Source: CAIXSC01 sp046349915
Lineage (GTDB): Bacteria > Planctomycetota > Planctomycetia > Pirellulales > Pirellulaceae
Direction: 5' to 3'
Length of the DNA stretch: 64,000 bases
NCBI GenBank assembly: GCA_046349915.1
Contig: JAXMBL010000004.1
Location: 1 to 64,000, forward strand
Part shown: positions 40,784-50,192 of the stretch, piece by piece
How positions within the stretch are numbered: the stretch's first letter is position 1
Layout: each line of letters begins with the position of its first letter
The notes under the pieces: generated by a model
What the model was told of the DNA's origin: nothing
What the model saw: the letters and a program-made list of their open reading frames with translations, nothing else
Databases searched by the model: none
Translations under genes and position numbers: made by a program

Positions 40784-41449
40784 ATGAATCTGACACCGAC
40801 GGCGCCTCTAACTCCGCCGGTGGCGCCGCGTGGAGTTGCCATCAGCGGCATCCTGTTTTCGGTCCTGTTCGCTGTCGCCTTGGTCTTGATTCGACTCGCC
40901 GTCCCGGCCGACCCCAATGATCCAGGCGAGTGGATTGCCGACGTCCGACTCCGTGCTCTAGTTCGCTTCGGGTTGAATTTGGTGCCGTTTGCAGGCATCT
41001 CCTTTCTCTGGTTCGTCGCATCGCTGCGTAATCGAATCGGTCTTAGGGAGGATCGGTTCCTGGCCACCGTGTTTCTTGGCAGCGGCTTGCTCTTCGTGGC
41101 GATGTTGTTCGCTTCCACGGCCGTCGCCAGTGCCACGCTCGAAAATGTGATGGAGGGCCGGATCGCACCTCAGAGCGAAACCTACGTGCTTGCTCGACGT
41201 TTGACTTATACCATCATGAATACCTTTGGGGCCAAGTTGGCGGCGGTATTCATCTTCGTGAGTTCCACAATTGGGCTTCGCACGGCCTTTCTGCCGCGCT
41301 GGCTCGCCTACCTCGGATTCGCCACGGGACTTGTCTTGTTGATGACCATCACCAGTTTTGCGTGGATTGGGTTACTCTTTCCCATCTGGGTGGGTCTGGT
41401 GAGCGTGTATGTTCTTGTCACCGAGAATCGCCCGTCCGGTCGAGGTTAA
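40784..41449 (+). CDS. Multi-spanning membrane protein of unknown function
   Basis: 221 aa from ATG 40784 (a GTG start at 40748 is possible). About five membrane segments are visible, such as ISGILFSVLFAVALVLIRLA, FLATVFLGSGLLFVAMLFAS and YLGFATGLVLLMTITSFAWI. No charged catalytic motif is apparent. It follows the DUF4337-like gene by ~50 bases on the same strand and could belong to the same operon. It converges with the lipoprotein gene at 41446, the two stops sharing TTAA. Confidence 0.7.
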   Translation: MNLTPTAPLTPPVAPRGVAISGILFSVLFAVALVLIRLAVPADPNDPGEWIADVRLRALVRFGLNLVPFAGISFLWFVASLRNRIGLREDRFLATVFLGSGLLFVAMLFASTAVASATLENVMEGRIAPQSETYVLARRLTYTIMNTFGAKLAAVFIFVSSTIGLRTAFLPRWLAYLGFATGLVLLMTITSFAWIGLLFPIWVGLVSVYVLVTENRPSGRG

Positions 41450-42582
41450 TTGCCCAGTAGACTTGTCTGATGAGTCCGAGCCCCTTGAGTGTTGAACCGG
41501 TAGATCCAGCCCGCTCGACCTTCTTTCAACCACATTTGGTCACTCGACGTCAATTGGCGAACAAACCCGGTTGCGTCCCCCTGAAAAACGCAGGTGCGTT
41601 TCTCCATCGGGTCGAATTTCCACTCGGCGGTGATCGGTTGGTTATTGCCGCATTTCACGGTCAACTGAATGGTAGAAGCCGCCGTGGGACTGGCCGTTAC
41701 CGGTGGCAAGATGCCGCGTAGAATCACCAGATGTTGATTCCCCTGTCTCACCATCGATAGAGTTGGTTGGGTGCGACTCGCGGAGGTCAAGTCCAGTTTC
41801 GCCATCGCCGGTGTCGAGGGAGTAGCAGGTTTTTCCTCCCAGGTAACGACCGTCTCGTTGTGACCAAGAATTGAAGGTGGATCGGGTCCGAGTTCCGCCT
41901 CGGGTTTACTCCATTGGTCACCGCGTGCATCAAACGTGATTTGACTCAACTGCTGAGGTGGCCGCGGCTGCTTTAGAAAACCGATGGTCACGTTCACCGT
42001 TGTCCGGACATCGCGATACCCGACGTGGTGGTCCTTGGCAACCTCGATGTGCGGATCGTCGATTAGGCTGTCTGGCGTCGAGTTGGCGTCGAGCGAGATA
42101 TCATTGACCTTGACCGCTCCACGAAAGACATGGCGGGGCTCGTTCGTCGCAGGCGCCTTGCCAGGACCAGCGAGCGGCGCGAAGCAGAAACTTACCCCAA
42201 GAATTCGCTGAGTACTAGATTCGACTCGCACCAGAATGCCTGATTCATCGAAGAAGTGATGAATGTCCTGTGTCGCTTTGGTTGGGTTTGAGCGACTCTT
42301 CCCCAAAGCGGCTTCGAGCTTTCCGACAACATCTGGCCATTTGGAAAAGAAGAACTCGATTGGCACATTTCCCACGGTCATCGTGTGGTCAGCGAACTGA
42401 GCTTGCAACTGGCGAGCCGACCCCAGAGGCGTAGCTGACGGTGCGGCCGATACGCTATTCCGAGTATTTGCATCCGCCGACGAATTGATCGCATCGGAGT
42501 TTTTTGACGCTCGACCACATCCTATCAGTGACAACGGGGCAAGGATCATGCCAATACACCACCCCAATGATCGAGTCCGCAT
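41446..42582 (-). CDS. Lipoprotein of unknown function
   Basis: 378 aa. A signal peptide ends in the lipobox LSLIGCG (Cys22), so the mature protein is lipid-anchored. The following ~35 residues are S/N/A-rich linker; the rest looks like mixed beta structure with PIEFFFSKWPDVVGKLEAAL and HFFDESGILVRVESSTQRIL. No family recognised. The DUF2252-operon membrane protein converges on it, so the two are not co-transcribed. Confidence 0.75.
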   Translation of the reverse strand: MRTRSLGWCIGMILAPLSLIGCGRASKNSDAINSSADANTRNSVSAAPSATPLGSARQLQAQFADHTMTVGNVPIEFFFSKWPDVVGKLEAALGKSRSNPTKATQDIHHFFDESGILVRVESSTQRILGVSFCFAPLAGPGKAPATNEPRHVFRGAVKVNDISLDANSTPDSLIDDPHIEVAKDHHVGYRDVRTTVNVTIGFLKQPRPPQQLSQITFDARGDQWSKPEAELGPDPPSILGHNETVVTWEEKPATPSTPAMAKLDLTSASRTQPTLSMVRQGNQHLVILRGILPPVTASPTAASTIQLTVKCGNNQPITAEWKFDPMEKRTCVFQGDATGFVRQLTSSDQMWLKEGRAGWIYRFNTQGARTHQTSLLGN

Positions 42583-42704
42583 CTGGCAGTTCTCATCAGT
42601 ATTTGAGTGATTTGTCCGCTGATTCGTCCTCCGGTGAGGAATCTTGCCCTTTCTGCAAAGTCCTTTGTTGGAGATGGTGGGAGTTGCGAGACAGGTTTCC
42701 TGTC

Positions 42705-43340
42705 TTACTCCTCGGTCTTCGCCTTGCCTTCTTCCGGCAATCGTCTGAATTCGTCGTCAACTCGCCGGTGAGAAAACATGGCGAATGGGATCACGAGAAA
42801 CAACAGGCGACTCGCTTCCAGGTTAATGAACGAAACCGCGATGGCCGCCAGACTGACCAACGGCGTCACGGCGATCCGCCAACTCATGCTCGACACGACC
42901 TCTGACGACAGTTGCGGCGAAACGAGCCGCCGACCATGGGTGGCATACAGCCAGATGCTGAGTAGGACCAGACCACAGATGGCTTGGGTGAGCGCGTATA
43001 AGGCCATCGCCAGATGATCGTGGCGGTAAGAGGCTTGCAGTCCCGTGGGGAAAGGGACGAACGACACGCACAGCAACAACAGACCGGTGAGGGCCACGAA
43101 TCGCCGGTCGACATGCGTCACATGATGATGGATCACATAGTGCTGCAGCCAATACGTTCCGATCAGGATGAAGCTGCTGACGAAACCAAGCAGCGGATGT
43201 AACGCATCCTGGAGATACGCGAGCAACTTCTGTTCGGGTACGTCATGCACCGATGGGACTTCCAGGCCGAGGACAAGCAACGTGATTGCGATGGCAATGA
43301 CTCCATCGCAAAAGGCCAACAGGCGTTCGGGTTTATACAT
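42705..43340 (-). CDS. TMEM175-family (DUF1211) potassium channel protein
   Basis: 211 aa with about six membrane segments. The N-terminal RLLAFCDGVIAIAITLLVLGLEVP is the TMEM175 signature RxxxFSDGVxAIxxTLLVLxL that lines the selectivity filter; the usual Ser is Cys here. A conserved HPLLGFVSSFILIGTYWLQH helix and a late LFLVIPFAMFSHRR follow. Prokaryotic TMEM175 forms a leak K+ channel, one repeat per chain, as here. The C-terminus is basic and acidic, cytoplasmic. Start at ATG 43340 has no clear ribosome-binding site. Confidence 0.88.
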   Translation of the reverse strand: MYKPERLLAFCDGVIAIAITLLVLGLEVPSVHDVPEQKLLAYLQDALHPLLGFVSSFILIGTYWLQHYVIHHHVTHVDRRFVALTGLLLLCVSFVPFPTGLQASYRHDHLAMALYALTQAICGLVLLSIWLYATHGRRLVSPQLSSEVVSSMSWRIAVTPLVSLAAIAVSFINLEASRLLFLVIPFAMFSHRRVDDEFRRLPEEGKAKTEE

Positions 43341-43467
43341 GGTGAGTACGTCGGTGGGTGAAAGGATAGGCGACCGTTCCGAGTGGCGTGGCGACGGTTT
43401 CGTCCCACGGTATCGGAAGTTCGTGGTATTGTGAGCGTCAAGTGTGTCGAAATCGAGGAGTCAGACT

Positions 43468-44226
43468 GTGGATTCTGAATCAAAGACGTCGTCGGAACCA
43501 ACTTCCCCAGCACAGCCAGCAACTCGGAGCGGTGGTTGGCGGCGTGTCGCTTGGGGAGTCGCTCTGGTCCTGGTGTCGTACTTCGTGACGGCCTATCTGA
43601 TCATTCCTTTGGCTACGAAGCTGTACTTCGAACGCCACCCATCGCTCGACGATGTCCCAGGCATAACGCAGACCAGCGACGGGCATCCCGGCGATCCACT
43701 CAATCTGGCCCTGATCGGCAGCGAGTCGGAAGTGCAGGAGCTGCTAAAGTCGGCACAGTGGTTTCCCGCCGATCCGCTCGGTTTACGCAGCGATTTAGGA
43801 ATCGCGGCCGCGACGGTTTTGCGGAGGCCGTACAAGGAAGCGCCGGTGAGCAACCTGTTCTTGTGGGGGCGCAAAGAGGATTTGGCGTTCGAGCAGCCCG
43901 ATGGCGACGATCCGCGAAAACGCCACCACGTACGGTTCTGGCGATCAGAGAAGAAAGATCCTGATGGCCGGCCAATCTGGGTCGGGGCTGCAACTTACGA
44001 CGATCGAGTGGGGTTGAGTCACACGACAGGCCAGATCACTCACCATATTTCGCCCGACGTCGATGCCGAGCGAGATCATTTGATCGGTTGTTTGGCAAAG
44101 ACCGGGCGGTTATCCGAGCAATACGGGATCAGCGATTTTCATAAGATTCGCGAAGGGAAGAACGGCGGCGGCGACCCCTGGCGCACGGATGGCCGCTTGA
44201 TCGTCGGCGTCATCCGTGCGGACTGA
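43468..44226 (+). CDS. LssY C-terminal-domain membrane protein
   Basis: 252 aa from GTG 43468, preferred to GTG 43444 because GAGGAG sits seven bases upstream. One membrane segment near the start (AWGVALVLVSYFVTAYLIIP) is followed by the LssY_C domain (PF14067): GDPLNLALIGSESEVQELLK, ADPLGLRSDLGIAA, PVSNLFLWGRKEDLAFEQP, HHVRFWRSE, WVGAATYDDRVGL, THHISPDVDAERD and HIREGKNGGGDPW-like end (FHKIREGKNGGGDPWRTDG). The domain is found alone or fused to DedA and PAP2 proteins and has no known biochemical role. Confidence 0.85.
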   Translation: MDSESKTSSEPTSPAQPATRSGGWRRVAWGVALVLVSYFVTAYLIIPLATKLYFERHPSLDDVPGITQTSDGHPGDPLNLALIGSESEVQELLKSAQWFPADPLGLRSDLGIAAATVLRRPYKEAPVSNLFLWGRKEDLAFEQPDGDDPRKRHHVRFWRSEKKDPDGRPIWVGAATYDDRVGLSHTTGQITHHISPDVDAERDHLIGCLAKTGRLSEQYGISDFHKIREGKNGGGDPWRTDGRLIVGVIRAD

Positions 44227-44242
44227 AGTTCAGCGAACGACT

Positions 44243-45544
44243 CTACGGTCGACGGGAAACGCGTTGAGTGCTCAGCAGTTTGTCGAGATCTTCTCGCACC
44301 TTCTGCTTAGTTTCCGGCTGAGCGCCAGCATGGGTAGCATGAATCGTGCGGTCACCCCGGATGATCACGACCGTGGGGAGCGAAGTGGTTCGCAACGCGG
44401 CAATCGCCTCGCCGCGAGGGTCGCGGAACACGGCCGAGCGAATGCCGGTCTTCTGGAGGAACGCCTTGAGCGTCTCAGGCGACTCCCCGACATTCACCGG
44501 CACGAACTTCACGCCCCGCTTCGTGTACTCGTCGCGCAATCGCTGGATGTTTGGAATATCGGTGACGCTCGGCGCCGCCCAGGTCGCGAAGAAGTACAAC
44601 ACGATCACATCATCTCCGGGTTCGCCCGGCAAATCGATCGAGCCTCCATCAAGACTTTCGAAACGCATGCGAGGCGCGGGCTGCCCCACCAACGATGAAC
44701 TATCGCCCATGGTCATCGCTTGCAGCAAATCGGCGACTCGACGACTGCCGCTGGGGACATTCGCGGCAAACGCATCCGGGGCGACCGCTGTTTGTAGATC
44801 CCAGTTCAGCCGCGATTGAATCGTCATGCGGAACTTCTTGTTCTCGTCCACGGGAATGATCAGCGTGGTCTTGATCGCCACCGGCAAGGGTTGGCGACCT
44901 TCAAGCAGATAGAGTTCGACTTCGCGACCCGTGGCCATCACGCAATGATAGCCTTGTAACTTGCGACCCTTTTCCTCGCGCACGCCGAGATCTTCCACTC
45001 GGACCATCTGTGCCATCAGCGTCCCATGCAGTTGGGGCCGAATCAGAAACTCGGCGCCCGAACCTTCCAACGTCTGATGCGTCAACGCATCCGACAACAA
45101 CTCGTCGTAAGGCTGGCGAGTGGTTGACTGGGCGTAAAGGTTCTGCGGCGAGAGATGGCGAATGAGTGTGTTTCCATCCCAGACGACGGTCAACTTGGAC
45201 ATGGGATCATCGCCTGGCGAAGCTTCCAAACGTAACTTGCCAGGGTTCGCCAACAGGAAGGTGACGTGATTCGTGCCCTTGGCCTCGGGGGTGATTCCCT
45301 CCGTGTGCCACGCGGACTCAACCTTCACCGTAACGTTCGGCGCGCCGCGCAGCGTTTGCTCGACCGCTCGCACGGCGGCGTCAAATTTCTGCTGCGTGGG
45401 GTTCAGTGGGAGGGCTCGAGTTCCCTCGTTGGGTACGGTTGACGGCGGTGCGGGACGCTCTTGAGCTTCAAGATGCGTCCAAGCCATGGCGGTCAGGAAC
45501 ACCGGCAAGAAGAACAGAGTTTTGGAGAATCGCGGACTCGTCAT
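44243..45544 (-). CDS. DUF2092-like protein with thioredoxin fold lacking CxxC
   Basis: 433 aa with a signal peptide (FFLPVFLTAMAWTHLEAQ) and AAAGGA ten bases before ATG 45544. Residues ~45-280 resemble DUF2092: HVTFLLANPGKLRLEAS, LTVVWDGNTLIRHLS, YHCVMATGREVELYLLEG and FRMTIQSRLNWDLQ. The C-terminal ~145 residues are a TlpA/AhpC-like thioredoxin fold: GQPAPRMRFESLDGGSIDLP, VLYFFATWAAPSVTDIPNIQ and SLPTVVIIRGDRTI. The position of CxxC reads AAPS, so both redox cysteines are missing and thiol-disulphide chemistry is ruled out. It is periplasmic or secreted. Such inactive thioredoxin folds serve as binding domains in planctomycete proteins. Confidence 0.82.
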   Translation of the reverse strand: MTSPRFSKTLFFLPVFLTAMAWTHLEAQERPAPPSTVPNEGTRALPLNPTQQKFDAAVRAVEQTLRGAPNVTVKVESAWHTEGITPEAKGTNHVTFLLANPGKLRLEASPGDDPMSKLTVVWDGNTLIRHLSPQNLYAQSTTRQPYDELLSDALTHQTLEGSGAEFLIRPQLHGTLMAQMVRVEDLGVREEKGRKLQGYHCVMATGREVELYLLEGRQPLPVAIKTTLIIPVDENKKFRMTIQSRLNWDLQTAVAPDAFAANVPSGSRRVADLLQAMTMGDSSSLVGQPAPRMRFESLDGGSIDLPGEPGDDVIVLYFFATWAAPSVTDIPNIQRLRDEYTKRGVKFVPVNVGESPETLKAFLQKTGIRSAVFRDPRGEAIAALRTTSLPTVVIIRGDRTIHATHAGAQPETKQKVREDLDKLLSTQRVSRRP

Positions 45545-45656
45545 GAGAGCATCCTTTCTCGAGGCAAGGGCCGGATCGCTCCGGCGTGAGCATTTTATAT
45601 TTCACGTGGCGTCGACCACTCGGGACATCCACGTTGAGAAGACAAGGGAAACGAAC

Positions 45657-47399
45657 TTAAGGCAGCCAACTCAAGGCTTGGTTCACGCGGTCGATGGCAT
45701 TGTTCAAATCGTTCAAGCGGGGGATCGATCGAGATGAGCCCGAATTGGCCAAGTTCGACCAACTGGTCGTCACTCGCCGATGCTGATCGTTCACGGAACG
45801 CAGCGCGTTTTGGAGTGAAGGAGGTGGAACTTGCGCCGCCAATCTTCGCAGGTTGGTGAGTTCGTTGCGTTCGGCTCGCAACTCGCCGATCAACTGAGCC
45901 ACGCCGGGGGTGTAGTAGCCGTAGAGGCCGAGTGTCGACATCAAGGCATCGCACTGCGAGATGGCTTGGTCTAACGTCTGGATCGTTTCGTTGGAGATCG
46001 AGGAAGTTGCCGGGGGAGGCGGAAGACTGTAGGGCAGGCCATTGAATGTGGGGCGACGCAAGGGGACCGCGGCTTGCGAAGAGGTCGGAATTGGCGTGGC
46101 GTATGAGGACGAGTTGAGGCCGACATCCGCCACGACCACGCTGAGCGTCGCGGCGGTATCGCGCCACATTTGGCTCAATTGAGCATCGTAGGCGATCGCT
46201 TGCATATCGCGTTCAATCGTGCCCGATTGACGCTGAAGTTCTTGAGCATGCTTACGCTGTTCGTCTGGCGAATAGCCATACTGGAGATTGTTGCGAAACA
46301 GGCCCACGGACGCCGACAGCAATTCGCAGTCACGCAGCAACCGGTCGTATGTGGATTCGCGACTATTTCGCGAGCGAACCAGCAACACCAATTGTCGGCA
46401 GGCTTGCTGGAGGTCGGCGATCGACCGATTCAAATCGCCGCTAGGAGCCGCCGACGAGTAGCCTGGCGACTCTAGCGACACGGGAGCTACTGGCGTCAGC
46501 GACGGAGGCGGAGAAAGGGGCCGCAAGGTATCGCGCGGCACAGGCGCTACGGGCGAAGATGTCGAAGGCAGGGGAAGAACTGACGTCGCCGAGCCTGGGT
46601 ACATGCGCTTGAGTTCCGCCAGAATGTCGGCCGCTTGCATGGCGTAATGTTGAGACGACGGCGTCGTGTAGTTTAGCTGGTTCAAACTAGTCTGCACGGT
46701 GTTTAGCGATTGCTCGAGATACTCCAGCGCCGTCGCGGCGTCTCGAGTGCTCGCGCCCGCTTTGCTCAGCACGTCGCGCGAGGTGGTGGCCGTGGTCAAC
46801 AAGCTGTTGGCTTGCAACTGAATGAGCCAGTGGCTGTTTCCAGTAACCTCGGTTGTTACCGCTTGCGACAGCAATTGGGCTGTGGAAACGAGACGACCAG
46901 GCAGGTCGTTCGAGGACACGCCCTGCCCCGCTCCCGTATTTCCGGGATTCGAATTCCCCGAGCTGTTGCCAGTTGAAACGAGGTTTCCGTTGTTGGGTCC
47001 CAGGGGATCGACGTTCGCCCAGCGAATCACTTCCCGCGCCCACATCAGCCGGTTCTGATTCAGAATAAAGAAGCGATCGGTCCAATAACGCGACTCATCG
47101 GCTGTTGGTGGGCGACGAGTGACCTGAGTGAGTGCCGACCGAATCCATTGGCTGGCGCTGCGCTGGTTTCGATCGAAGTAGGCTTCGCTGGAGATGATGA
47201 ATGCCTGGAACTCGCGTGGCGACAGACCGCGATTCAACTGATCGACCCAGTATTGCAGCTCGTACGACGACGGTTCGCGGCCCACATACTGCTGATGAAT
47301 TTGCCGCACATAGGTCGACGAATCAGCGATTTGGGCGTGCGCGAAAAGAGGAATCCACGCGAGCACGAGGATCGCGGGGACCAATATGCGTCCGAGCAT
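45657..47399 (-). CDS. Secreted DUF4214-like protein
   Basis: 580 aa. A signal peptide (ILVPAILVLAWIPLFAHAQ) is followed by two DUF4214-like units: YVRQIHQQYVGREPSSYELQ YW then IISSEAYFDRN, and a second with VTRRPPTADESRYWTDRFFI. DUF4214 occurs in planctomycete and cyanobacterial secreted proteins with no fixed enzymatic role. The middle is rich in S, P and V, and the C-terminal ~200 residues are helical (LRAERNELTNLRRLAAQVPP). It is on the same strand as the DUF2092/thioredoxin gene, 112 bases ahead of it. Confidence 0.75.
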   Translation of the reverse strand: MLGRILVPAILVLAWIPLFAHAQIADSSTYVRQIHQQYVGREPSSYELQYWVDQLNRGLSPREFQAFIISSEAYFDRNQRSASQWIRSALTQVTRRPPTADESRYWTDRFFILNQNRLMWAREVIRWANVDPLGPNNGNLVSTGNSSGNSNPGNTGAGQGVSSNDLPGRLVSTAQLLSQAVTTEVTGNSHWLIQLQANSLLTTATTSRDVLSKAGASTRDAATALEYLEQSLNTVQTSLNQLNYTTPSSQHYAMQAADILAELKRMYPGSATSVLPLPSTSSPVAPVPRDTLRPLSPPPSLTPVAPVSLESPGYSSAAPSGDLNRSIADLQQACRQLVLLVRSRNSRESTYDRLLRDCELLSASVGLFRNNLQYGYSPDEQRKHAQELQRQSGTIERDMQAIAYDAQLSQMWRDTAATLSVVVADVGLNSSSYATPIPTSSQAAVPLRRPTFNGLPYSLPPPPATSSISNETIQTLDQAISQCDALMSTLGLYGYYTPGVAQLIGELRAERNELTNLRRLAAQVPPPSLQNALRSVNDQHRRVTTSWSNLANSGSSRSIPRLNDLNNAIDRVNQALSWLP

Positions 47400-47517
47400 G
47401 ACTGGGGTCCCAGAGCGGCAAGGGTGACGGTTCCACCGAACGGACCGTGATTCTGGTTTGTCGAGGGACGGCGAGTCAAGATCAATCTGGGCAAGATGAG
47501 TCGCCTGGATTGAACTC

Positions 47518-48717
47518 TCACCTAGTCCGCAGCAACGTAGAGCGAATGTCGCTTACCTGCGCGCAGCCCGTCGCGACCATCGCGTTCAGGAACTCGTCGC
47601 GCAAGAGTTCCAACACTTTCCGCACTCCGTTCTCGCCGTCGGCGGCGAGCGCCCAGGCGTACGGCCGTCCGATCAGAACGGCTCGAGCCCCGAGCGCTAA
47701 CGCGATCAACACATCGGTTCCTCGACGTACTCCGCCATCGAGATACACTTCCGCTCGCCCTTTGACCGTGCTGACGATCTCCGGCAGCATCTCCAACGAG
47801 GCTGGCATGCCGTCGAGTCGTCGGCCTCCATGATTCGAAACGATGATGCCATCGAGGCCGAGCGAGACGGCTCGTTCGGCGTCCTCACTTCTCAAGACGC
47901 CCTTGATCAGCAATGGGAGTTTGGTGATTCCTCGCAGCCAGTCGAAGTAGTCCCACTTCAAACCGAGATCGAATGCTTGAGCATTGAACGCCATGATCTC
48001 TTGGTAACTCATGGCGGCTGTGATCTGGTGAAATCCCAGGTCATTCAGATGTCGGATCAGAACGTCTTTGGGAAGAGCGAAGCGATTGCGTCGGTCGGCG
48101 TCTTTCCACTCTCCTAAATCGACGGTGAGAATGATCGCGCGGAATCCGGCTCGTTCTGCTCGCTGGACCAATTGTTTTGCGACCGCTCGATCCTTAGGCG
48201 CATACAGCTGAAACCACTTGGGGCCGTCGCCCGCGGCGCCAATCTGCTCGACGCTGCTGCCCACACTGCTGCTCATGCAGTACACGGTGTCGAGTGATGC
48301 AGCAGCTCGCGCGGCGCCGACGCCTCCCTCGCGATGGTACATCTGTTGGCCGGCGACGGGCGCAAGCAGAACTGGGAATGCGATCGACTGTTTGAGGACG
48401 GTTGTCGTCGCCTGAGCCCGTTCGACGCCCGTAAGAAGTGGCGGCAGAATTCGCACTCGCTGAAAGGCCGCTAAATTCTCGCGCAACGTGATCTCGTCGG
48501 CCGATCCCGTCGTGATGTACTCGTAAGTCGCTCGCGGCAATTTGGCTTCCGCCAACCGTTGAAAGTCGGCGACGTTGACTGGTTCGACCATCGAGTCGAG
48601 GCGGGCGACTTCTGTCGCTGGTTGCTCGCCGTTGGCATCCAACGAGTAAAAGCTGCTAAGAGAACCAAGAGATGAGAGGCTGGCCCCCGCCCATTTTGCG
48701 AACTCGCGGCGATTCAT
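47518..48717 (-). CDS. FMN-dependent alpha-hydroxy-acid oxidase/dehydrogenase with Tat-like leader
   Basis: 399 aa from ATG 48717, with GGAGAGAATC before it; the frame extends 17 codons further back. The leader NRREFAKWAGASLSSLGSLS looks like a twin-arginine signal. Then come YITTGSADEITLRENLAAFQ, FPVLLAPVAGQQMYHREG, ILTVDL, PLLIKGVLRSEDAERAV, IIVSNHGGRRLDGMPASLE with the active-site His and Arg, and VYLDGGVRRGTDVLIALALG, RAVLIGRPYAW. The family oxidises L-lactate, glycolate or mandelate with FMN. The substrate is not readable from these motifs. Export by Tat would put the folded flavoprotein in the periplasm. Confidence 0.9.
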   Translation of the reverse strand: MNRREFAKWAGASLSSLGSLSSFYSLDANGEQPATEVARLDSMVEPVNVADFQRLAEAKLPRATYEYITTGSADEITLRENLAAFQRVRILPPLLTGVERAQATTTVLKQSIAFPVLLAPVAGQQMYHREGGVGAARAAASLDTVYCMSSSVGSSVEQIGAAGDGPKWFQLYAPKDRAVAKQLVQRAERAGFRAIILTVDLGEWKDADRRNRFALPKDVLIRHLNDLGFHQITAAMSYQEIMAFNAQAFDLGLKWDYFDWLRGITKLPLLIKGVLRSEDAERAVSLGLDGIIVSNHGGRRLDGMPASLEMLPEIVSTVKGRAEVYLDGGVRRGTDVLIALALGARAVLIGRPYAWALAADGENGVRKVLELLRDEFLNAMVATGCAQVSDIRSTLLRTR

Positions 48718-49336
48718 GATTCTCTCCGAGTTTCTCTCCGGCGTGACAACGTCAGCCGCTCCCCGCATTCAGCGAAGTCAAGGTCCGACGACGGGCTTGG
48801 CGGCTTGGCTTGGCAAGCCCAGATGATACGTGGCTGTGGATGAGAATGCCAATTGTGCCGAGGGGAGGGGTGGTGCGGCCTGTTTGCGGCAGGCTGGGAA
48901 TGGCCTGAATGACACGCATTCTCCAGGCGCAATGTGGAAGCGTGGGACCGACGATTCGCATCAGCAGCAATTGCGATGTATGTTCTGTGTATTGGCATTG
49001 GCGAAAAATTTTCGAACAAAAGACAATGTTTGAGTTTGCGGCCTGTTCGGTCTGTGAGGCAGGTGCGGGCTGGCGAGTCGTCGTTGCGATCGGCGTTCCC
49101 GCTACAACTTGTCGACGAGATGCGGTTACGTTGGGCGTTGATTCGTTAGAGGTTGACTAATCGCGCGAAGTGGTAGTTTTCTCGCTCTTTCTGAGCGGCT
49201 GGGAGACTTTGCGGCGCATCCGCAAATCGCTGTTTTCCAAGCTATTGTTACCGATGAATAGCAGTACTACCGTGCTGCTCGATACGTTCCCACCAAGGAG
49301 CACGAGCCGCAAATCTGCCATTCATGAGGACTGCCC
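48718..49336. other. Stretch without a supported gene
   Basis: About 620 bases between the divergent oxidase and pilin-like genes. It should hold both promoters. Frames on both strands are short and without motifs. No RNA was recognised. Confidence 0.5.
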
Positions 49337-49732
49337 ATGCGACTACTCAACCAACTTTGGGCCGACACGCGCGGCTTCATTGTGACCAGCGAGACTATTC
49401 TGCTGGGCACCGTCGCGCTGCTTGGTTGCATCGTCGGATTCTCCGTCATGCGAAATAGCATCGTCACCGAGTTTGGCGACTCGGCGGCCGCCGTCAATCG
49501 ACTCAACCAGTCCGCGGCGTTTTCCATGACTGGTCCCGATCTGACCGATTGCAATTGCGGTTACTCCATTCTGTCCAAGTTCGTGGGGTCGTGGAGCGTT
49601 CAGGGATTGGTGCCCAATTTGTCGTACGTCGACCAGACCGATGACTGCGAGACCGATCAAGCCGCGGCGGATGATTCGCCGTCATGCATCGATCTCGACG
49701 TTTCCGCAATCGAGGAGGGGGAAACTCCATGA
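49337..49732 (+). CDS. Flp-pilin-like small membrane protein 1
   Basis: 131 aa with GAGGA just before ATG 49337. The N-terminus LNQLWADTRGFIVTSETILL then GTVALLGCIVGFSVMRNSIV resembles planctomycete Flp/TadE-like pilins, which keep a G-x-x-x-x-E-x-x-L motif and one hydrophobic segment before a polar C-terminus. Here the tail (about 70 residues) has five cysteines and an acidic end. Its stop overlaps the next gene (ATGA). No tad secretion genes are visible, so assembly would depend on genes elsewhere. Confidence 0.7.
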   Translation: MRLLNQLWADTRGFIVTSETILLGTVALLGCIVGFSVMRNSIVTEFGDSAAAVNRLNQSAAFSMTGPDLTDCNCGYSILSKFVGSWSVQGLVPNLSYVDQTDDCETDQAAADDSPSCIDLDVSAIEEGETP

Positions 49733-50109
49733 CACGGATGTCCATCAGCAAGCAGTTTTTTTGGGTGCGTCGTCTCGCTCGATGCGAGCGCGGCGATTCA
49801 TCTCCCATGGCCATGGTTTTGTTGACCACGATCGTGGTGATTGGAGCCATCGTCGGCCTGGCGACGATTCGAGACGCGGTCGTGCAAGAGTATGGCGACT
49901 CGGCCGTGTTGCTCGACAACCTCGACCAGACCGTGTCGGTGCAGGTGTTCGACGATGGAGGCAACCTCGTTTGGGAGGTGCAATACCTCGATAACGCCGC
50001 CACTCTCGTCGACGACGCGGGCGCTGAACCAGCCTGTCTGACCATCTCGGACACTTCCGTGATCGATGAAGGCGAAGCGCTGCCTGGTCCCACGGGGGCA
50101 TTTCCGTAA
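49729..50109 (+). CDS. Flp-pilin-like small membrane protein 2
   Basis: 126 aa from ATG 49729, overlapping the previous stop as ATGA. After FFWVRRLARCERGDSSPMAM the segment VLLTTIVVIGAIVGLATIRD is hydrophobic and followed by AVVQEYGDSAVLLDNLDQTV, which parallels SIVTEFGDSAAAVNRLNQSA in the first protein, so the two are diverged paralogues. Together they may form one heteromeric fibre or a membrane pair. The giant secreted gene follows 83 bases later on the same strand; co-regulation is possible, but a separate promoter is also likely. Confidence 0.68.
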   Translation: MTRMSISKQFFWVRRLARCERGDSSPMAMVLLTTIVVIGAIVGLATIRDAVVQEYGDSAVLLDNLDQTVSVQVFDDGGNLVWEVQYLDNAATLVDDAGAEPACLTISDTSVIDEGEALPGPTGAFP

Positions 50110-50192
50110 ACGTCATTTTACATAGCGGTTCCTATAACGGATAAGGAACATCGATCTGCCAGGACGGCTACCGTTCCACAAGGCAATCGACC

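Noticed and set aside
50120..50155. GTTCCT/AGGAAC inverted repeat before the giant gene
   Set aside because: Six-base arms only and common in GC-balanced promoter DNA; not enough to call an operator.
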